Shown: positions 61,328 to 64,000 of the stretch, piece after piece
Layout: each line of letters starts with the position of its first letter
How positions within the stretch are numbered: position 1 is the stretch's first letter
From: Extibacter muris
Lineage (GTDB): Bacteria; Bacillota; Clostridia; Lachnospirales; Lachnospiraceae
Assembly (NCBI RefSeq): GCF_004345005.1
Contig: NZ_SMMX01000003.1
Location: 124,001-188,000 of the forward strand
Length of the DNA stretch: 64,000 nucleotides
Direction: 5' to 3'
Translations under genes and position numbers: made by a program
Notes under the pieces: generated by a model
Database searches by the model: none
What the model was told of the DNA's origin: nothing
The model's input: the letters and a program-made list of their open reading frames with translations, nothing else

Positions 61328-61366
61328 CAGGCCCTCGGCATATCCTTGCGATGTGCCGGGGGCCTG
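61328..61366 (+). terminator. Hairpin after the symporter
   Basis: CAGGCCCTCGGCA (61328-61340) pairs with TGCCGGGGGCCTG (61354-61366), one mismatch. There is no T-run. Confidence 0.5.
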
Positions 61367-61445
61367 TGTTATGATGGGATACAGGAAGGGATGCCGGAGA
61401 AGGCATCCGATATAGGTCCTGAGGGCCGGAAAGAGAGCGTCGTAT

Positions 61446-63128
61446 ATGCAGTCAGATAATTTGATATTCCAGCTCATACTGAATATTGGCCTTCTGGTTC
61501 TCGTGGCAAATCTGCTTTCCAAACTTAAAATCATCCAGAATATTATCCAGCAGGAACGCCGCAGCTTCAAAAGCCAGGTACTCCTGGCCCTCGTGTTCGG
61601 CGGCATCATCATCCTGTCTACATATACGAGCATAGATATCGGTTCATATAACCTGAATACGCGTGTGATTGGTGCCATGACTTCCGGCATTCTAGGGGGG
61701 CCGATTGTAGGCTTGTATGCTTCTCTTATCGGGGCGGTGTACGTCTACTTTTTCTCAGAACCTCAGATGTTTGCCATGGCATCCGCATTTTCCACGGTAC
61801 TGTTCGGGCTGCTCGGGGGAGGATTCTACCCTTATTTCCAGAGAGGAAAATGGAAATACAGGGATCTCTTCCTTCTCGCCTGCTTTGCGGAATTCTGTGA
61901 CATGATAGCCCTTCTGCGGCTGGCAAGCCCTTTTGAAGATGCATTGAGTACGGTTCTGGAGATAGCGGTCCCAATGATCGTATTGAACTCCATCGGTATC
62001 CTCATATTCATATCCAGCTTTAACAATGTATTTATCCAGCAGGACATCGAAAGCAGCCGCCAGCTCCAGCAGGCGTCGGAACTGACGCAGAAGTGCCTGC
62101 CGCTGCTGCGTTACGGGATAAGCAAGGGGGACAATATGCATGAGCTGGCATCCGCGATATTGAGGGAGACGGACTGGATGGGGGTCATGATTACGGACAG
62201 GACGGACATCCTGGAATGGCAGCAGGAGGGAATCGAGTATCAGCCGGACCTGACAAGCATACCAAGAGTCGGCAAATATGCCCTGCAGACCGGCGGCCTG
62301 TCCACGATGTACAATGTGCCAAGAAGCAGCTCATGGTACGAGTGGATGAAGGAGTATTCCATGGCTGCGGCGCCCTTTGTCATAAAAGGGAAATCTGTCG
62401 GGTGTCTGATCGTATGGATGAAGAAGAGATGGGTCTTCCGTAAAAGTGAGCTGGAACTTCTGCAGCATCTTGTCACGCTTGGTTCATTCCAGATTGCCAT
62501 GGCCGAGCTGGAGCACCAGGAAATCATGCGGCAGCAGGCGGAGCTCAAGGCGCTTCAGTTCCAGGTCAATCCCCATTTCCTCTTCAATGCGTTGAATACG
62601 ATATCGTGCGTGTGCAGGGAGAATGCCGGACGTGCCAGGGAACTTCTCGTGATTCTTGCCAACTACTTCCGTTATAATCTTGCCGGGGGCGCTGACATGG
62701 TGCCCATGGAGGAAGAAATCAACCATGTGAAAGATTACCTTGAACTGGAAAAGGGCAGGTTTGAGGACAAGCTGACTGTGACGTATGACGTGCCCGAGCA
62801 GATGGATATCATGATTCCGACGCTAATACTGCAGCCGGTTGTTGAAAACGCTGTAAAATATGGGATAAACCGGGAAGGAAAACGGATTGTAAATATAAGT
62901 GTGCGGGAGGCGGAAGAGGGGTATGCCGTGGAAATCAGCGACAAAGGAAAAGGGTTTCCTGCCGAAGTCGTGGAAAAGCTGGAAGAAGGCGGAACCGTCG
63001 GCAGCAGCATCGGCCTCAGCAACGTATACAAAAGGATGAAGAGCACGTATGGAGAAGATTGCGGAATCCATATAACAAGCTCCGGTGACGGAAGCTGCGT
63101 GCAGCTCTGTTTCAAGAAAGGAAGATAA
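61446..63128 (+). CDS. LytS-type sensor histidine kinase
   Basis: A 560-residue kinase: a 5TM-LYT membrane domain (about residues 1-195, with IDIGSYNLNTRVIGAMTSGI and GPIVGLYASLIGAVY), a GAF-like domain (about 215-355) and a HisKA-7/His_kinase domain with phosphoacceptor His in QVNPHFLFNALNTIS, then LILQPVVENAVKYGI and GSSIGLSNVYKRM. LytS-type kinases sense membrane potential or small metabolites such as pyruvate. Its partner LytTR regulator starts two bases after its stop codon. Confidence 0.92.
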   Translation: MQSDNLIFQLILNIGLLVLVANLLSKLKIIQNIIQQERRSFKSQVLLALVFGGIIILSTYTSIDIGSYNLNTRVIGAMTSGILGGPIVGLYASLIGAVYVYFFSEPQMFAMASAFSTVLFGLLGGGFYPYFQRGKWKYRDLFLLACFAEFCDMIALLRLASPFEDALSTVLEIAVPMIVLNSIGILIFISSFNNVFIQQDIESSRQLQQASELTQKCLPLLRYGISKGDNMHELASAILRETDWMGVMITDRTDILEWQQEGIEYQPDLTSIPRVGKYALQTGGLSTMYNVPRSSSWYEWMKEYSMAAAPFVIKGKSVGCLIVWMKKRWVFRKSELELLQHLVTLGSFQIAMAELEHQEIMRQQAELKALQFQVNPHFLFNALNTISCVCRENAGRARELLVILANYFRYNLAGGADMVPMEEEINHVKDYLELEKGRFEDKLTVTYDVPEQMDIMIPTLILQPVVENAVKYGINREGKRIVNISVREAEEGYAVEISDKGKGFPAEVVEKLEEGGTVGSSIGLSNVYKRMKSTYGEDCGIHITSSGDGSCVQLCFKKGR

Positions 63129-63130
63129 GT

Positions 63131-63865
63131 ATGGCGGTAAGGATAGCGGTGATAGATGACGAGAGGCCTGCTAGAAGCGAGCTGAGGCACCAGCTCAGGG
63201 AACTCGTGCCGGACGCGGTGATAGAAGAAGGCGATTCCGGCGCTGCGGCACTGGAACTTGCGGGTGCCGGGAAGTACGACATGTTTTTTCTCGATATCAA
63301 CCTTGGGGATATAAACGGGACGGTTCTCGTCAATGCTCTGAAAAACATGCAGCAGGATGCAAAGATAATCTTTGTCACGGCTTATTCCGAATATGCGGTG
63401 ACCGCATTTGAACTCGGTGTGGAGGATTATATCCTGAAGCCCTACGACAAAGGAAGGCTCAAAAAAGTGCTGGAGAGGATACAGGTACAGCGTCCGTCCG
63501 CCGGCCATCAGGGACAGGCAGTAAAGCCACGTCCCGGCAAGATTGCAATCAGCAATGAGGGAAAGACGATATTTGAAGATATAGATGACATCATCTATAT
63601 CGAGACACATAACAGAGGATGCATGATACATACAGCTGAAAATGGATACTATGATGGGAAAAGTATCGGGGAATTTGAAAAGCGTCTGGAAGGGGACCGA
63701 TTCTTCCGCTGCCATAAAAGCTATCTGATCAATCTGGATAAAGTACGGGAAGTGTTTCCGTGGGGGAACAACAGCTTCGGGCTTAAGATGCAGGGGGGTG
63801 AACAGGAGGTTCTGCCGGTCGGCCGTGAGAAGACGAAGGTGCTGCGCCAGCTGCTTGGGTGGTAA
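63131..63865 (+). CDS. LytTR-family response regulator
   Basis: A 244-residue regulator: receiver with DDERPARSEL and phosphoacceptor Asp in MFFLDINLGD, Lys in YILKPYDKG, a linker (about 121-140) and a LytTR DNA-binding domain (DIDDIIYIETHNRGCMIHTA, FFRCHKSYLINLDKVREVFP, then LPVGREKTKVLRQLLGW). It is coupled to the kinase gene. By analogy with LytSR and BtsSR it may activate a nearby carrier gene. Residual sequence 63866-64000 shows a hairpin CTTCCT...GGAAG near 63918 and no gene. Confidence 0.92.
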   Translation: MAVRIAVIDDERPARSELRHQLRELVPDAVIEEGDSGAAALELAGAGKYDMFFLDINLGDINGTVLVNALKNMQQDAKIIFVTAYSEYAVTAFELGVEDYILKPYDKGRLKKVLERIQVQRPSAGHQGQAVKPRPGKIAISNEGKTIFEDIDDIIYIETHNRGCMIHTAENGYYDGKSIGEFEKRLEGDRFFRCHKSYLINLDKVREVFPWGNNSFGLKMQGGEQEVLPVGREKTKVLRQLLGW

Positions 63866-64000
63866 GATTGCAGAAATGTATTTACATATATATGGTACAA
63901 ATATTGCTTTAAGCTTCCTGGATCGTTGTATCAACGAGGAAGATATGCTATTCTTCATTCATGGAGTAATCGTGTACAGGGTGGTGGCCTCCCAGCTTGC

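Noticed and set aside
62735-63958. Open frame of 407 codons on the minus strand across lytS-lytR
   Set aside because: It is opposite two well-supported genes and has no family-like features.

Overview
The window reads as chromosome from a spore-forming, low-to-mid GC Firmicute, most likely a gut Lachnospiraceae (Clostridia). The basis is a spoVA operon, a NiaR regulator, a pst-phoU-phoPR cluster, a flavodiiron protein beside a TM1266-type regulator, LL-diaminopimelate aminotransferase with DapF, and a relic of a Tn916/VaFE-type conjugative element. The genus cannot be fixed from the sequence alone.

Layout. 0-5.2 kb: spoVA operon (spoVAB end, spoVAC, a SERCA-type Ca2+ P-type ATPase, spoVAD, spoVAE). 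5.2-7 kb: Na+/Pi cotransporter. 7.1-9 kb (minus): PadR, HAAS-domain protein, DUF4097 protein. 9.1-12.5 kb: a divergent three-gene ABC efflux operon in which every gene is broken. 12.5-20.9 kb: single genes (NiaR, KamA-like radical SAM, PTS EIIC, CobO, small alarmone synthetase, YitT, GNAT, nucleoside phosphorylase with TetR). 21-27.2 kb: pstSCAB-phoU-phoPR, with a circularly permuted PstS and a PHO-box-like repeat. 27.2-32.2 kb: two-component system with an FtsX-type ABC transporter. 32.2-34.2 kb: two decayed genes (DMT exporter, GGDEF protein). 34.2-48.3 kb: housekeeping and stress genes, including glnA with an ANTAR regulator, dapF-dapL, and a MerR/MATE pair. 48.3-48.6 kb: tRNA-Gln and tRNA-Pro.

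48.8-59.8 kb is accessory DNA: a damaged IS66, a sortase-anchored surface protein, a serine resolvase, a broken tcpC, a group II intron with a second intron fragment, a collapsed VaFE/Cna-B surface protein, and a 2-hydroxyacid dehydrogenase gene whose middle now lies inverted next to its own C-terminal end. 60-63.9 kb returns to intact genes: a dicarboxylate/amino acid symporter and a LytS/LytR two-component system.

How genes work together. The spoVA proteins move dipicolinate into the forespore, and the embedded Ca2+ pump would suit Ca-DPA loading. The pst cluster encodes its own two-component regulator, and PHO-box-like repeats precede pstS. Dispersed palindromes built on GGGAC or GGGGTC sit between genes throughout. 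A repeated theme is internal deletion or one-base frameshift: at least seven genes carry a coherent 5' part and 3' part with the middle missing. This is either real decay or an assembly artefact, and reads would decide.
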